The notes beneath the pieces were generated by a model. It saw only the letters and a program-made list of their open reading frames with translations, ran no database searches and was not told where the DNA came from. From 20CM-2-55-15 sp963738025 (lineage in GTDB: Bacteria > Acidobacteriota > Terriglobia > 20CM-2-55-15): a stretch of DNA of 64,000 nt. The stretch spans positions 744,001 to 808,000 of the forward strand of contig CAVTWA010000005.1 in NCBI GenBank assembly GCA_963738025.1, in the 5' to 3' direction. Of the stretch, positions 37,324 to 47,028 are shown piece after piece. Numbering within the stretch: position 1 is the stretch's first letter; each line of letters starts with the position of its first letter. The translations under genes and the position numbers were made by a program.

Positions 37324-37728
37324 ATGCGATATATAGCCGTGTTTTCAGCCGCTGTTCTCCTGTCAATGGGAGCAGCCCTTCCCTCCGTCGCGCATCATTC
37401 ATTTGCCGCGGAGTACGATGCGACAAAACCTGTCACATTGACTGGGAAAGTGACAAAAGTCGAGTGGCAGAACCCCCACACGTATTTCTATATTGACGTG
37501 AAGGATGCCAAGACCAATGAGACGGCCAATTGGGCTGTCGAGTTGGGAAGCCCGAACAGCCTGATGCGATTGGGCTGGACCCGAAAATCCATGCAGATCG
37601 ACGAAACCGTCACCGTTCAGGGCAGCCTTGCGAAAGATGGCAGTAAGCTTTTGAATGCCCGAACGGTCTCTTTGGCGAGCACCGGACAACGTCTTCTTAC
37701 CGGTTCCAGCGAAGACACAGGGAAGTAA
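37324..37728 (+). CDS. DUF6152 family secreted protein
   Basis: 134 residues. Signal peptide (YIAVFSAAVLLSMGAALPSV, cut near VAHH) followed by the DUF6152 core AHHSFAAEYDATKPVTLTGK, VEWQNPHTYFYIDV. Single OB-like beta fold expected. It lies 98 bases from the divergent unknown gene 36431-37225; family members recur beside such genes and may bind metal through the His-His. Confidence 0.85.
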   Translation: MRYIAVFSAAVLLSMGAALPSVAHHSFAAEYDATKPVTLTGKVTKVEWQNPHTYFYIDVKDAKTNETANWAVELGSPNSLMRLGWTRKSMQIDETVTVQGSLAKDGSKLLNARTVSLASTGQRLLTGSSEDTGK

Positions 37729-37772
37729 AATCAGCAAGACGCCGTAAGGCGAAATATTTGGGGAGGAGTTTC

Positions 37773-38393
37773 ATGCGGAATCATTTCAAAACGACAGCCG
37801 CGGTGTGCGTGCTGTTTGTCACGGGTCTAGTCGGTGTCGCCGGAGCGCAGGCTCCGGCCGGCGGAGCGCCAGGTGCGCCGGTCAGTACTGCAGTGGCCAA
37901 GCCGACCTACGTCACAATTCCCCTGGAAATCACGGTTAACCGTCCGGCAGCCGAAGTGTGGAAGCGGGTGGGCAAGTACTGCGATATCGGCGAATGGCTT
38001 CGAGTTCAATGCATGATCATTTCCGGCCAGGACGGCCAGGTCGGTGCCGTGCGTTCGATCGGGACCGAAGTTCTGGTGGGAAAAACGGAGCTTTCCTATA
38101 CGTACACGCAACCCGTGCGGGAAGGACGCCCATACAACCTGTATCACGGCACGCTCGAAGCGCGGCCGCTGACCGCTACGACGTCAAAGCTGGTTTACAC
38201 GCTGATGTATGACAATTCGATGCTGGCTGATGACGCCGCTCGCGAACGCGATAAAGCGCAAAAATCGACGCAGTTCACGACGGCGCTGGAAAACATGAAA
38301 ATTCTGGCCGAGGGCGGAACGTTACCACCGGCTCCGCCGCGCGGAAATCGTGGTGGTGGTCAGGCTCCGCCAGCGAATCCGGGGAACCGCTAG
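37773..38393 (+). CDS. Secreted SRPBCC (START/Bet v 1-like) protein
   Basis: 206 residues from the ATG at 37773, preceded by GGGGAGGAG. Signal peptide (AVCVLFVTGLVGVAGAQAPA). The core ITVNRPAAEVWKRVGKYCDI and GEWLRVQCMIISGQ, then SYTYTQPVREGRPYNLYHGT, fits the polyketide cyclase/START helix-grip fold. The tail is Pro/Gly/Arg-rich and disordered. It would bind a hydrophobic ligand outside the cytoplasm; ligand unknown. Confidence 0.7.
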   Translation: MRNHFKTTAAVCVLFVTGLVGVAGAQAPAGGAPGAPVSTAVAKPTYVTIPLEITVNRPAAEVWKRVGKYCDIGEWLRVQCMIISGQDGQVGAVRSIGTEVLVGKTELSYTYTQPVREGRPYNLYHGTLEARPLTATTSKLVYTLMYDNSMLADDAARERDKAQKSTQFTTALENMKILAEGGTLPPAPPRGNRGGGQAPPANPGNR

Positions 38394-38424
38394 CGCGGAT
38401 TTCTCACAAGCCAAGGTGGGATTC

Positions 38425-38475
38425 GGATAAGCCACGGATTGAACGGATTGAATCCGTTCAATCCGTGGCTTGTCC
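38425..38475. repeat. PAL-B element, minimal
   Basis: 25-bp arms GGATAAGCCACGGATTGAAC... and its complement ending CAATCCGTGGCTTGTCC, separated by a single base, between two converging genes. Probable bidirectional terminator. Confidence 0.75.
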
Positions 38476-38495
38476 ATTTCTGGGCAAAGGCTCGA

Positions 38496-39821
38496 TCAGA
38501 GTTCCAGACGCCCGGTACTGTCGCCGATCTTGTCCAGGTGGACGCCTACTTTATCCAACACGTTAAGCAGCAAATTAGCCATCGGCGTATCTTCCGGATA
38601 CGCAATGTGACGCCCCGTCTTGAATTGTCCGCCGAGCTTACCCGCCAGCAGACACGGCAGATCGAAATGCCGGTGCAGGTTACCATCACCCATTCCGCCG
38701 CCATAGAGGATCAGACTTTGATCCAGGAGCGTGCCCTCGCCTTCCGGCGTCGCCTGCAGTTTTTGCAGGAAGTAACTCAACAGCTGAACGTGGTAGGTGT
38801 CGATTTTTGCTTTTTTCGTGATGAGATCCGGATCGTTCCGATGATGCGATGTTGCATGATGCTGTTCCGGAACCCCGATATTCGGGTACGTTCGCGGACT
38901 CAGCTCACGGGCGACGACCATGGTGAATACTCGCGTGATGTCCGCCTGAAAGGCCAGAGCCTGTAAGTCGAACATCAGCTTCGCGTGCTCGTCAAACGTA
39001 TCGGGGATATCTGTTGGCCGTTCCGGCAACTCGAGGTTCTGAACGCCCTGCGTCTCCGTGTTCTGGATGCGCTGTTCGATTTCGCGAACAGCATCGAGAT
39101 ATTCGTTCAGTTTGGTCCGGTCGCCCTTGCCGAGCGTCCGGTCCAGGTCGGAAATCTCCAACATCACAGAATCCAGAATGCTCCCCGTTTTTTTGACACG
39201 CTTCAACCGCTGGGCCGCGTTACCGCCGTCGCCGAAGAGACGCTCGAAAACGACGCGCGGATGCGATTCGGCCGGATTTGGCGTGGTCTCGTTACGCCAC
39301 GAAATTGTATTTACATAGAAACAATCGCCCGAATCGCAGGCGCCTTGGGTCGGCGGGTCGAGATTGTATTCTAACGATGCAATCTGCGAGGTTTTGCCGA
39401 TCTCGCGGGCCGCAATTTGATCAGCCGTTGTGGCCAGCCGGACTTCCACGCCGGGTTTCGTGCGATCGAATGCGTGAACGCCAGTGAGCCAGACGGCCGA
39501 AGCGCGCGGATGATCACCCGTACCGTCACCGAACGTGTCGGCCTGACGGTGGGCCAGACCGCTGAGAATCGAGATTTGATCACGCACGGGCGCCAGCGGT
39601 TTCAGAATGGGCGACAGTTCGAAGTTAGTTCCAGTAACCGCAGGTTTCCATTGATTCTGGATGACTCCGTTGGAAACGTAGACGAATCCCAGCCGGGGCG
39701 TCGATCGTGTCGATGCCGCGTGGAGAGCCGGGATCATCGCATCCAGGAAAGGCAGCGCCAAGGCGGTTCCGGCACCGCGAAGAAATGTGCGGCGATCCAG
39801 TGCTTTTTTGCGAATGATCAT
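38496..39821 (-). CDS. DUF1552 protein, Tat-exported
   Basis: 441 residues. Twin-arginine signal at the start (KALDRRTFLRGAGTALALPF, Arg10-Arg11), then the DUF1552 body with LGFVYVSNGVIQNQWKPAVT, CFYVNTISWRNETTPNPAES, VVFERLFGDGG and SLILYGGGMGDGNLHRHFDL. Intact counterpart of the broken gene at 33631-34958. Its gene lies 25 bases downstream of the planctomycete-type cytochrome gene, the standard pairing in Planctomycetes and Acidobacteria. The function of the pair is not established; an extracellular oxidoreductase or polymer-degradation complex is the usual guess. Confidence 0.9.
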   Translation of the reverse strand: MIIRKKALDRRTFLRGAGTALALPFLDAMIPALHAASTRSTPRLGFVYVSNGVIQNQWKPAVTGTNFELSPILKPLAPVRDQISILSGLAHRQADTFGDGTGDHPRASAVWLTGVHAFDRTKPGVEVRLATTADQIAAREIGKTSQIASLEYNLDPPTQGACDSGDCFYVNTISWRNETTPNPAESHPRVVFERLFGDGGNAAQRLKRVKKTGSILDSVMLEISDLDRTLGKGDRTKLNEYLDAVREIEQRIQNTETQGVQNLELPERPTDIPDTFDEHAKLMFDLQALAFQADITRVFTMVVARELSPRTYPNIGVPEQHHATSHHRNDPDLITKKAKIDTYHVQLLSYFLQKLQATPEGEGTLLDQSLILYGGGMGDGNLHRHFDLPCLLAGKLGGQFKTGRHIAYPEDTPMANLLLNVLDKVGVHLDKIGDSTGRLEL

Positions 39822-39846
39822 CTTTGTGCCCTTTTCTCCTGGTCTT

Positions 39847-42177
39847 TCACTTTTGTCTCATCTGGAACGGCGTACTCTTTACCACTTCCGCCACGAGCGA
39901 TCCGAACGTGTAATTGCTTCGCGCCGAATCTCGAACAATTGTCCGCACCGCCGGGGCGTCGAAGAACTGAACGTTTCGCCCGATCGCATACATCAACAGC
40001 TTCTCGGCCACGGTTCCGACAAATTCATCCGGATGCCGCAGCAACGTTTTCTTTAAGCCGGCAACTCCATCGAATTTTGATCCGTCGGGGAACACACCTG
40101 ATGAATCAATAGTAACTCCTGCATCGCGTTCACGCCACTTTCCAACCGCATCAAAATTTTCCATGGCAAACCCGATGGGGTCCATTCTGGCATGGCATCC
40201 TGAACATGCGGGACTGGCGCGGTGCTGAACCATGGCATCGCGCATGGAAAGGGCCTTGCCGGTCTCATTCGCTTCTGTTTTCAGCGCCGGAACGTTTGGC
40301 GGCGGCGGGGGAGGCGGCGCGGAGAGCAGGTTCTCGAGAACCCATTTGCCGCGGACGACGGGCGATGTTCGATTGGCATAGGAGGTGATCGTCAGAATAC
40401 TGCCCTGTCCCAGCAGGCCTCCGCGAGGGCTGTTTACCGGGAGGGTTACCCGCCGGAAGTAGCTGCCTCGAACATTCGGAATGCCATAGTGCTTCGCCAG
40501 CCGTTCGTTAAGAAACGTATAGTTTGCCGTAAGCAGTTCGAGAACACTGCGGTTTTCCCGCAAAACGCTGCTTAAAAACAGATCGGTTTCCTTGCGGAAG
40601 GCATCGCGCAGCGTTTCATCGAAATCGGGAAACAACAACTCGTCGGGCCTCTTTGCTTCGATGTCGCGCAGATAGAGCCATTGCTCGGCGAAATTACTGA
40701 CGAACGCGTCGGACCGGGGATCGGCCATCATGCGCCGCACCTGCTGATCGAGGACGAGCGGGTCTTTCAGCTTTCCCTGAATGGCGGCATTCAATAATTC
40801 ATCATCTGGAATGCTGCTCCAGATGAAGAAAGACATGCGGGATGCCAGCTCCAGGTCGCTGATGCGATACGCGGTTCCCGGTGCGATGTTGTCCGGATCG
40901 CGCTCGATGCGGAACAGGAAGTTCGGGCTGACCAGAATCCGTTCGATAGCCTGTTCAATGCCGGCATCGAAGCCGGCTTCCGTCTTGCCCGCCGTATAGA
41001 AGGACACCAGGCGTTCGACATCCGAATCATTGACCGGCCGCCGGTATGCGCGGCGCGCAACGTTAGAGAGTATCCGTTTAGCACATGGCAGTTCATCGGC
41101 CGCGGAAACCGGCCGGCAAAGGAAAATGCGCCGGCGGCTGGGAGTCTCGCCAGAACCGACGATATCGTACGGTCCGCTGATCGTTACCGATGCGATCGCG
41201 ACTTGTGTTCCGCGGCCGCGCATACGTGGCCGCAGTGTTTCCTCATCGCGGATTTCATTGTGTTCAATGAATGTGACGCCGAGAAGGTGCTGTCCCGCTT
41301 TCATCGGAATGCGGAATTCTGTGGGCTTCGCCGCACCTCCGCGCCCGCCTCGGCCCCCGCCGCCGGCGCTCCCCAATGTCATGCGCTGAGCAGTCTCGCC
41401 GTCGACGATGATTTCGAGCTGTTCCGGCTGCCTTGCCGCCCCCGCCAGTTCGACCTTCACCAGGTATTGTCCGTCGACAGGGAACTGGCTCTTCACCGCG
41501 AGACCGCCGCGCGTCCCGAAGGGCAAGCCATCGACGCGGGCGTCCTGGGGCTGCTCATCGGACAATCGATAGCGGTTCACCATAACAGGCGCGGCAGGAT
41601 CGCCAACTGCCAGGCGGCTGATCTTTTCGGCGGCATCCAGATACCGTTCCATAGTCGAGGGTGAAACGAACAGCAGATCGGCAATATTATCGAAACCGCT
41701 GCTGGCGTTGTCCGCCGGCAGAAGGAGATCGAAATCCATCTCTTTCGGCAAGGTATCCAGCGCAAAGAGATCCCGGATCGCGTTTTTGTATTCGGTACGG
41801 CTGAGGCGGTGGAGCAACGGGAGCTTTCCGGGATTCGGTTTGGCCGCGGCGGCGCGGTCGAGTTCGGTTTCGAGATAGGATGCAACGCTGCTGTACGTCG
41901 CTTCGTCCGGCCGGGGTGACCCGGCGGGAGGCATGGTGTTCGCGCGTAACTTGCGAACGACCTTTTCCCAGGTTTCGGCGTTCGACCCGACATGCGTCAG
42001 GGAAGCAGGATCGATGACCAGTCCCGCTGTTTTCAGGCGTTCGTTATGGCAGGTGGTGCAATACTTTGTGAAGACCTGGGCTTGCTGCTGCTGGGGAAAT
42101 GACCACAGAGGCACCAGGAGCACAGAGACACAAACCTGCAAGGCTGCCTTCGTGACCTTTGTGACTATGGGGTTCAT
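39847..42177 (-). CDS. Planctomycete-type cytochrome c protein (DUF1587/1592/1588/1585)
   Basis: 776 residues from the ATG at 42177 (a signal peptide, LQVCVSVLLVPLWSFPQ, follows; an earlier start at 42444 adds an unlikely 89 residues). Domains in order: PSCyt1 with heme site CTTCH at 40-44, DUF1587 (LHRLSRTEYKNAIRDLFALD), DUF1595/1592 (LELASRMSFFIWSSIPDDEL), DUF1588 with a second CxxCH (CSGCHARMDPIGF) and C-terminal DUF1585 (EKLLMYAIGRNVQFFDAPAV). Exported, probably multidomain heme protein. It is divergent from the ankyrin gene at 42206 with only 28 bases between the starts, so both promoters would overlap. No strong ribosome site is seen. Confidence 0.92.
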   Translation of the reverse strand: MNPIVTKVTKAALQVCVSVLLVPLWSFPQQQQAQVFTKYCTTCHNERLKTAGLVIDPASLTHVGSNAETWEKVVRKLRANTMPPAGSPRPDEATYSSVASYLETELDRAAAAKPNPGKLPLLHRLSRTEYKNAIRDLFALDTLPKEMDFDLLLPADNASSGFDNIADLLFVSPSTMERYLDAAEKISRLAVGDPAAPVMVNRYRLSDEQPQDARVDGLPFGTRGGLAVKSQFPVDGQYLVKVELAGAARQPEQLEIIVDGETAQRMTLGSAGGGGRGGRGGAAKPTEFRIPMKAGQHLLGVTFIEHNEIRDEETLRPRMRGRGTQVAIASVTISGPYDIVGSGETPSRRRIFLCRPVSAADELPCAKRILSNVARRAYRRPVNDSDVERLVSFYTAGKTEAGFDAGIEQAIERILVSPNFLFRIERDPDNIAPGTAYRISDLELASRMSFFIWSSIPDDELLNAAIQGKLKDPLVLDQQVRRMMADPRSDAFVSNFAEQWLYLRDIEAKRPDELLFPDFDETLRDAFRKETDLFLSSVLRENRSVLELLTANYTFLNERLAKHYGIPNVRGSYFRRVTLPVNSPRGGLLGQGSILTITSYANRTSPVVRGKWVLENLLSAPPPPPPPNVPALKTEANETGKALSMRDAMVQHRASPACSGCHARMDPIGFAMENFDAVGKWRERDAGVTIDSSGVFPDGSKFDGVAGLKKTLLRHPDEFVGTVAEKLLMYAIGRNVQFFDAPAVRTIVRDSARSNYTFGSLVAEVVKSTPFQMRQK

Positions 42178-42205
42178 GGGGGGATTGTAATATACTCGGG
42201 TACCC

Positions 42206-43771
42206 ATGAGACCCCTCAAAGCTTGTTTTGTTTTAGCCCTCCTTGCGAGCACGTCGTTTGCCGCACCGGCTGAATTGCGGCTCATCAATGCCGTAAAAAA
42301 CAATGATGTGAAAGCCGTCAGGACGCTGCTCGCGCAGCACGTTGACGTGAATGCCGCCGAGACCGACGGTTCGACAGCCCTGCACTGGGCGGCGCAACGG
42401 AACAATCTCGAGATTGCCGACTTGTTGATCGCCGCTGGGGCCAACGCGAAGGCCTCAACGCGCTACAACATCAGTCCACTCTTCCTGGCATGTACGAATG
42501 GGAATGCTGCACTCATCGAGCACTTGCTGAAGGCCGGTGTGGACCCCAATAGCACGTCGGAACAAGGTGAAACTGCGTTGATGACGGCGGCGCTCAACGG
42601 TACCGCCGAAGCCGTACGGGTGCTGTTGATACACGGTGCGAACGTCAACACAGCGGAACCCGGAACGAATCAAACCGCCCTGATGTGGGCAGCTTCCGAA
42701 GGCAATTCCGCTGCCATCGAGACGATGGTCGAATACAACGCCGACATCAAAGCGAAATCCAAAAGCGGATTCACGCCGCTCCTGTTCGCGGTGCGCAATG
42801 GACATGTGGATGCGGTCAAGGGCCTCCTTGGTCACGGAGCCAACGTCAACGATGCCGCGCCGGACGGAACCAATTCGCTCAACATGGCGGTTGTGAATGC
42901 GTATTTCGAACTTGCCTCGGTGTTGCTCGATCACGACGCCGATCCCAACATGCCGGATCCGCGCGGTTCGGCGCTGCATACTCTTGCCTGGTTGCGGCGG
43001 CCCGGCGCTGACGGCGCGGCAGGAGTCGGCAACACGCCGCATGGTCCGCCGGTGCCTTCCGGAAACATGACGGCGATCGAGCTCGCAAAGAAGCTCCTCG
43101 ATCATGGCGCGAATCCGAATGTGCGCATCAGCTGGCAGGAAAAGAAATTCGATAAAGAAGGCGGAACGATGAAGAATCCGCCGCTGATACAGCTGGGCCG
43201 CCACTATCTTACCTACATTGGCGCAACCCCGTTTTATATTGCCGCGCATAACGGTGACGTGGAATACATGCGGTTGCTGGCGGAGCATGGCGCCGATCCG
43301 AAATTGCCGAATGCACTGGGCGTTACGCCTCTGATGGTTGCTGCCGGGCTGGATTACTGGGAAGGCGAAGCACCAGGACCGTTCACGGGTTGTCCGGAGC
43401 CCGAACGGCTCGAAGCCGTGAAGCTGGCCATCCAGTTGGGTAATGACATCAATGCAGTCGCAGATTTTGGCGACTATCGTATGGAAGGTGATCCGCAATA
43501 TACGCTTTTGTATTACCCGCTCAACATGGACGAAATCGCTGATAAAGTTCTGGGCGATCCCCGCTGGAGCGGAATAACGCCGCTCCATGGCGCTGTCGTT
43601 TCCGGCCAGCCTTCCATCGTTCAATACCTGATTGACCACGGAGCCAAAGTCGACACAAAAACGAAATTGGGCTGGACACCTTTGATGGTTGCCGAAGGTG
43701 TGTTCTTCGCCAATGCGAAGAAAGAGTTTCCCGCTGCCGCAGCGATTCTGCGGAAAGTGAACGGGAATTGA
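42206..43771 (+). CDS. Secreted ankyrin-repeat protein (paralog)
   Basis: 521 residues. Signal peptide (LKACFVLALLASTSFAAPAE), then about ten ankyrin repeats, for example TDGSTALHWAAQRNNLEIAD, YNISPLFLACTNGNAALIEH and TSEQGETALMTAALNGTAEA. Paralog of the gene at 29780-31303. It is divergently paired with the cytochrome gene on the minus strand, whereas in the first module the genes run in one direction, so the module has been rearranged by inversion. Confidence 0.9.
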   Translation: MRPLKACFVLALLASTSFAAPAELRLINAVKNNDVKAVRTLLAQHVDVNAAETDGSTALHWAAQRNNLEIADLLIAAGANAKASTRYNISPLFLACTNGNAALIEHLLKAGVDPNSTSEQGETALMTAALNGTAEAVRVLLIHGANVNTAEPGTNQTALMWAASEGNSAAIETMVEYNADIKAKSKSGFTPLLFAVRNGHVDAVKGLLGHGANVNDAAPDGTNSLNMAVVNAYFELASVLLDHDADPNMPDPRGSALHTLAWLRRPGADGAAGVGNTPHGPPVPSGNMTAIELAKKLLDHGANPNVRISWQEKKFDKEGGTMKNPPLIQLGRHYLTYIGATPFYIAAHNGDVEYMRLLAEHGADPKLPNALGVTPLMVAAGLDYWEGEAPGPFTGCPEPERLEAVKLAIQLGNDINAVADFGDYRMEGDPQYTLLYYPLNMDEIADKVLGDPRWSGITPLHGAVVSGQPSIVQYLIDHGAKVDTKTKLGWTPLMVAEGVFFANAKKEFPAAAAILRKVNGN

Positions 43772-43864
43772 ATTAATTGCAGGCGGGTCTACGCGCAGGA
43801 TGGCGGTTGTAAAGGTTTGAATGTAGTGGATGCCATGGAAACCGGTTTGTCAGGTGTGACCAGT

Positions 43865-44070
43865 CCCCGCCTAAGTTAGGCGGGGTGCCTTCGCGCAGCG
43901 AAGGCGGGGCGGTCTGTTCAAAGTTCGCGCGAAGCGCGCTCAGTATGGATTTCCGCGAAGCGCTCCTTTTTCTAATCGGTGCGCTACGCGAATATCTAAA
44001 GGGGCGCTACGCGACTTTGAACCGCCCCAGCCTCGCTTCGCGAGGGCATCCCCGCCTAACTTAGGCGGGG
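43865..44070. repeat. PAL-A element, full copy
   Basis: 206 bases with both end-hairpins, hairpin GCCTTCGCGCAGCGAAGGC, arms GGGGCGGTCTGTTCAAAGTTC / CTTTGAACCGCCCC (one side shortened) and GCGCTACGCGA stems. The leader AAAGGTTTGAATGTAGTGGAT (43811 on) precedes it as in two other copies. The rest of 43772-44127 is non-coding. Confidence 0.8.
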
Positions 44071-44127
44071 ACTAAGAGACAGCCGAACCGCTGCATGCGC
44101 TGACCGCACCTGCAATTCGGAGAGCTT

Positions 44128-46045
44128 ATGACAATCGTGAAGTCGTTCCTGGTCTTTGCCGCGGCGCTCGCCTTCATTGCGGCCAGTGTGCCGCTCACGG
44201 CGCAATGCGTCGATTATTCGAAAGATCCTGCGGGCTGCCAGCCCAGCACTTTCGATACGCCGATTGGCCAGATGCCGTCGGTCCGCGTCAATCGCCAAGG
44301 CAATATCGATCCATTCTCTTCCGAAGCGGACGCCCGCGCAGGCGCAGCGGCGATCGAGAAAGAGCTGCATCTTTTCCGCAACTTTGAACACCTCCATTGG
44401 GTGATCACGGTGCCGTCGGTGAAAGACGCGGCCACCGGTAAGTGGAAAGGCGGCGATCTCGACGGCGAAGGCGATGCGCGTGGCATGGGCATCGCCGGGA
44501 ATTGCATCTTTGTCGGACACCAGAACGGCGCCGGAGTCCGGCATGCCGTCAACATTTTCAAAATCCAGTCCAATCCCGAAAAGCAGCCGCCGGTCCAGGT
44601 CGGAGAAATCCCGGCGTGGGTGGAAGGCAATCAGGGTTTCGACGACCGCGAATTGCGATCGCTTGTCTACACCACGTCAAAGGGTGAAGACCGGTACATC
44701 GTTGTTCGAAACGGCGGCACGAACACAGCCGGCTGGATGGAGACCTACCGGATCGACATGAACACATGCCTGCCGATGGCGCAGAGTGAGGTGTATGACT
44801 TTCACTCGCAATCGCATGAGTTTTTTCTGTGGCATGACCCGGTCAACGCGAATCGCGTGCTCGCGTTTACGACGATCTGGACCTCGGGGCTGCCCGGACC
44901 CCGATAATGCCGGCTTGAAGATTCCCGACGCTGTCGTGATGGCCGTCACCGATGAAAAGACCGGTGAGATTCTGCCCAAGGCCAGAGTGCTGGCCGGCTT
45001 CTCATTAAATGAGATCGGTGGGCCGCCAATCAATGAGAAACCGGACGCAACAGGTTTGTTCTCGGATGGCCGTTTCCTGGATTTCAGCGACCTTAAAAAC
45101 AAGTCCGGGCAGCGAGGCAATTTTCAGAACCAGGAGCAGAACCGGCTGCACTCTCTATCTGTGACGGAAGATGGTGAGCGCGTATACGTTGCCGGAACAA
45201 CCGCCGGCTTTTACGTTCTCAACTCCGAAGCTATCGCCCATCACACCAACGCCGAACTGGCAGCCGGAGGGGCTGGTTGCAATCAACGCTCGACGATTGC
45301 ATCGTCGGACGGCGTGCTCGATCCTGCGAAACTCCCAGCCATTGCCAACGATTGTCTGCACATGGTCGTGAACGACGATCCGGGGCTCAAAGCCTATCTC
45401 GCCTCGAACGCGTCGCCTCAGGCCAAAGCGCAACGCTATCTCGTCTTGCTGACCCGCTCGCGTTTCGACGTGTATCCGCCGGTCAATGCAACACCGACTG
45501 GAACTCATAGCGCCGTCTTCGTGCCTAACCGGCCGGCTCAAGTGAAGGGAAATACCAAAGGCCGGCCCGCATACGTGTGGTTGACGGATGAGAACGGCGG
45601 GTGTCCGCTGAACAACGCCAGAATGATCTCCATCGAATCCGAGATCACACCGATCATGATTGGCGCCTTTGCCATTCCGGACAATCAACTCGATGAGTGT
45701 CTGGCTCAGGATATTACCGAGCCCAATGGCCAGCCCCGGCGGCGCGTTCCTCAGCAGAATCACAATCCGACGGTATTTAAGAACCTCGTCTTTAATACCT
45801 GGTACGGCCACGGGCTGCGGGCAATTGATATTTCATTTCCCCAGATGCCGCGCGAAGTTGGTTATGCGATGCCGGTCCCGCAGGGCGTGGCCAGGACGTA
45901 TCCCGTCTTCAAAGATGGCTTGATTTACTGGGCCGACAACGACACTGGACTGCACGTTGCGAGGTACACCGGACCGCGGGCGAACGAACTGCCTGGCCCC
46001 GGCTCTGGAGTTTACGAAGGGAACGCGACCAGTCCACATCGATGA
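44128..46045 (+). CDS. Secreted beta-propeller (LVIVD-type) protein, one frameshift
   Basis: Starts with a signal peptide (SFLVFAAALAFIAASVPLTA) and continues KDPAGCQPSTFDTPIGQMPS, HLHWVITVPSVKD, GMGIAGNCIFVGHQNGAGV. At about 44890-44905 the run GGACCCCGATAA ends the frame; dropping one C restores LPGPDNAGLKIPDAVVMAVT and the rest to VYEGNATSPHR. Full length would be about 638 residues with kelch/LVIVD-like repeats, typical of surface-associated propellers. A one-base insertion in a C-run suggests a sequencing error. Its stop overlaps the next start (ATGA), so the following metal-binding protein is translationally coupled. Confidence 0.72.
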
Positions 46046-47028
46046 AGGCGATTCCGATCTTATTGTTGTCGTTCGTGCTCGCCGCGGCGACATCCGGTCT
46101 GGCGCTGATCCAGGCGCCTCAGCCTGAGGAAGACACGGCGTGGGTCTGCCCGATGCATTCGGATTTTACCCAGGACATCGCCGGCAAATGCCCGCGATGC
46201 GGCATGGATCTGGTTCGTGCGGCGCCATTCGATGTCCGCGACTATCGCCTGGACTTTCGCACCATTCCGGCTGTTGTGAAACCCGGGCAGAGCACGAAGT
46301 TGCTCTTCCGGATTTTTCATCCGGGCAACGGTGAAGCGATCAAGAAGTTCGAACTCGTCCACGAGCGCCAGTATCATCTGTTTGTCATCAGCCAGGACAT
46401 GGAGTACTTCCAGCACATCCATCCGGAAGAGCAGCCGGATGGCACCTGGTCCATCGACGTGATTCTGCCCAAACCCGGCTACTACAAGGTCCTGTCCGAC
46501 TTCATGCCGAGCGGTGGCGCTTCCCAATTTATCGCCCGTCCGCTGGTGACTGCGGGTTATACCGGCGACCTGGAGGGCGATAGCGCGCACCTGTTGCCCG
46601 ATACCGTTTCGACGAAGATTGTCGACGACATCACCGCGAGCGTCGACTACGATCCTCCCGTCTTCGCTGTGGGGCAATACGGCCACCTGAACTTTCATCT
46701 AAAAGACACGGCGACGGGTCGGCCTGTTACCGATCTGCAGACTTATCTCGGCGCGTTCGGCCACACGCTCATCATGAGCGAAGACATGGTGGATTATGTC
46801 CACTCACATCCCCTGGACATCCTCGCGAAGGCGGATGATGACGGCGGCCCGCCTCAATTCACAATCGCTCCGGGAGCGGATCTCGAGAAACTGCGCGGCG
46901 GCCCGGATGTCACTTTCGAAGGTTTGATGCCGAAACCAGGGCGCTACCGCGCATGGACCCAGTTCCGGCGCAATGACAAGATCCATACGGTTACATTTAC
47001 ATTCAATGTGGTTGCGGGAACGGAATAG
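46042..47028 (+). CDS. Secreted protein with heavy-metal-binding domain
   Basis: 328 residues. Signal peptide (IPILLLSFVLAAATSGLALI), then a small heavy-metal-binding domain with CPMH at 36-39 and CPRCGM at 50-55, the pattern also seen in CusB-type and copper-handling proteins. The rest is beta-rich with several His pairs (HERQYHLFVIS, DMEYFQHIHPEEQPDG, DMVDYVHSHPLD), which could bind Cu or other metals. Middle gene of a three-gene operon with the propeller and the c-type cytochrome. Confidence 0.85.
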   Translation: MKAIPILLLSFVLAAATSGLALIQAPQPEEDTAWVCPMHSDFTQDIAGKCPRCGMDLVRAAPFDVRDYRLDFRTIPAVVKPGQSTKLLFRIFHPGNGEAIKKFELVHERQYHLFVISQDMEYFQHIHPEEQPDGTWSIDVILPKPGYYKVLSDFMPSGGASQFIARPLVTAGYTGDLEGDSAHLLPDTVSTKIVDDITASVDYDPPVFAVGQYGHLNFHLKDTATGRPVTDLQTYLGAFGHTLIMSEDMVDYVHSHPLDILAKADDDGGPPQFTIAPGADLEKLRGGPDVTFEGLMPKPGRYRAWTQFRRNDKIHTVTFTFNVVAGTE

